Source: Chloroflexota bacterium (GTDB taxonomy: Bacteria > Chloroflexota > Anaerolineae > Promineifilales > Promineifilaceae). From it: 6,554 bases of DNA. Below are positions 6,079-6,554 of this stretch, in pieces. The stretch lies in NCBI GenBank assembly GCA_963169155.1, contig CAUJGI010000738.1, positions 1-6,554 of the forward strand. The letters run 5' to 3'. Below the pieces are notes generated by a model that saw nothing but the letters and a program-made list of their open reading frames with translations, made no database searches and was not told the origin of the DNA. Each line of letters starts with the position of its first letter. The first letter of the stretch is position 1. The position numbers were made by a program, and so were the translations under genes.

Positions 6079-6261
6079 TTATGACTCATCCTGAACTTTA
6101 TCCCCAAAAGTCGGCTCTTTTTTGCTGGGCGCAGTGGTTAACTTAACCGTTTCTTCTCTAAAAGCCAGCTGATCTGGACCTGGCAAAAAATCAGCCACAA
6201 TTTGGACATCTTCAATCGGACTATCTTCATACTTGATCTTGTTTTTCAAAGATCTTTTCAC
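6079..6261 (-). pseudogene. CopG-type (ribbon-helix-helix) antitoxin-like ORF, apparently truncated
   Basis: A 60-codon ORF starting with GTG (6261-6259) that overlaps the TGA of the RfbH-like gene in the sequence GTGA, a classic coupling arrangement. Residues ~5-46 (LKNKIKYEDSPIEDVQIV, then ADFLPGPDQLAFREETVKL) match my memory of small CopG-type antitoxin proteins, which usually run K-K-I-K-Y-x-D-E-P..V..FLPSPEEL.FKEETVKVT..LSK, then DFFK..A.KH..YQKMIR.LLD, for about 75-90 aa. Here the match stops at SKK, right at a run of six A, and is replaced by EPTFGDKVQDES and a stop, so the ribbon-helix-helix C-terminal half is missing. One extra A would give SKKRADFWG followed by a stop, so more than one lesion is needed. 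No toxin gene is adjacent in the window. It is most likely a decayed antitoxin remnant; a genuine short protein is possible. Confidence 0.5.
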
Positions 6262-6270
6262 CTTTTCACC
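6255..6270. repeat. tandem octamer TTTTCACC x2
   Basis: Two perfect adjacent copies of TTTTCACC (GGTGAAAA on the minus strand) are followed by a third partial TTCAC. They span the RfbH stop codon and the GTG start of the antitoxin-like ORF. On the minus strand AAGGTG falls about 8 nt before that GTG and could serve as its ribosome binding site. Slippage here could change the last residues (VKVKR) of the RfbH-like protein. Confidence 0.5.
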
Positions 6271-6554
6271 TTCACGCTTTCCAGAAACCGGGCAAAAACC
6301 GTTAAAACATAGTCGATCATCTCGGGGGTGATGCGGGGGTAGACGCCAATCCAGAAGGTGTGGTTCATCACCAGGTCGGTTTGCGTGAGGTCGCCCACCA
6401 CCCGGTAGTTCACATTTTGGTAGGCTGGCTGGCGGGTGATATTGCCACTGAATAGCAGGCGGGTCGCCACCTGGTTGGCCTCCAGGAACTGCACCAGTTC
6501 GTTGCGGTTAAATGGCGCTTCTGGGCGCACGCTCAGCAGAAAACCAAACCAGCT
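6258..6554 (-). CDS. rfbH: RfbH-like CDP-4-keto-6-deoxyglucose 3-dehydrase (E1), C-terminal fragment cut by window edge
   Basis: The last 98 codons of a DegT/DnrJ/EryC1/StrS superfamily enzyme; the gene continues past the right edge. It reads in from the edge as SWFGFLLSVRPEAPFNRNEL, then VQFLEANQVATRLLFSGNI, TRQPAYQNVNYRVVGDL, then TQTDLVMNHTFWIGVYPRIT and a final helix. The LEAN..TRLLF.GN..RQPAY order followed by YRVVGDL..TD..MN.TFWIGVYP is the recognisable C-terminus of RfbH/DdhC/AscC. In that family the enzyme uses pyridoxamine phosphate and a [2Fe-2S] cluster to deoxygenate C3 of CDP-4-keto-6-deoxyglucose on the way to 3,6-dideoxyhexoses for O-antigen-like glycans. The active-site His and cluster cysteines lie upstream, outside the window, so they cannot be checked. 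The GTG at 6530 is internal. The TGA at 6260-6258 overlaps the next ORF's GTG. A surface-polysaccharide cluster probably continues to the right. Confidence 0.9.
   Translation of the reverse strand, partial: SWFGFLLSVRPEAPFNRNELVQFLEANQVATRLLFSGNITRQPAYQNVNYRVVGDLTQTDLVMNHTFWIGVYPRITPEMIDYVLTVFARFLESVKVKR

Noticed and set aside
5957..6079. 40-codon minus-strand ORF starting at TAATG
   Set aside because: The stop-start overlap is suggestive, but there is no family resemblance, it is very short, and it sits in probable decayed sequence.
6258..6530. GTG at 6530 as the start of the RfbH-like gene
   Set aside because: The frame stays open to the window edge and reads SWFGFLLS, matching the family upstream of this point.

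Overview
The window is a stretch of bacterial chromosome: tightly packed, mostly GC-rich genes on the + strand, then a more AT-rich junction and a minus-strand gene cut by the right edge. No rRNA, tRNA or phylogenetic marker is present. The gene styles (EcsA-like ABC exporter with a double-length permease, DUF5996 protein, LonC/AAA_32-type protease, RfbH-type sugar enzyme) fit an environmental bacterium, and Chloroflexota (Anaerolineae-like) is my best guess. That guess is inference only.

Layout: (1) 2-604, an ABC transporter ATPase missing its N-terminus. (2) 592-2301, its membrane permease, overlapping the ATPase by 13 nt; it appears to consist of two homologous halves. (3) 2307-2340, a small intergenic hairpin. 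(4) 2359-3174, a DUF5996 family protein. (5) 3173-3304, an intergenic inverted repeat built from CGAAT units. (6) A sigma70-like promoter at 3332-3361, then an 804-aa Lon-like protease at 3400-5814 that keeps the Ser-Lys protease dyad but lacks canonical Walker A and B residues. (7) 5877-5946, a GC-rich MITE/REP-like inverted repeat. (8) An AT-richer segment holding a short minus-strand ORF (6079-6261) that resembles the first half of a CopG-type antitoxin. It overlaps the stop codon of (9) the C-terminal 98 codons of an RfbH-like CDP-hexose 3-dehydrase (6258-6554, minus).

The ATPase and permease form one exporter. The DUF5996 gene may be co-transcribed with them. The protease has its own promoter. 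The right edge looks like the end of a surface-polysaccharide (deoxysugar) locus transcribed towards the protease gene.

The strongest unexplained signal is the palindromic octamer ACGGCCGT. It occurs 11 times between 456 and 5609, against roughly 0.2 expected by chance, in several genes and one intergenic gap, and is absent from the last ~945 bases. This looks like a genome-wide highly iterated palindrome comparable in style to HIP1 of cyanobacteria. I do not see an obviously new multi-gene system.
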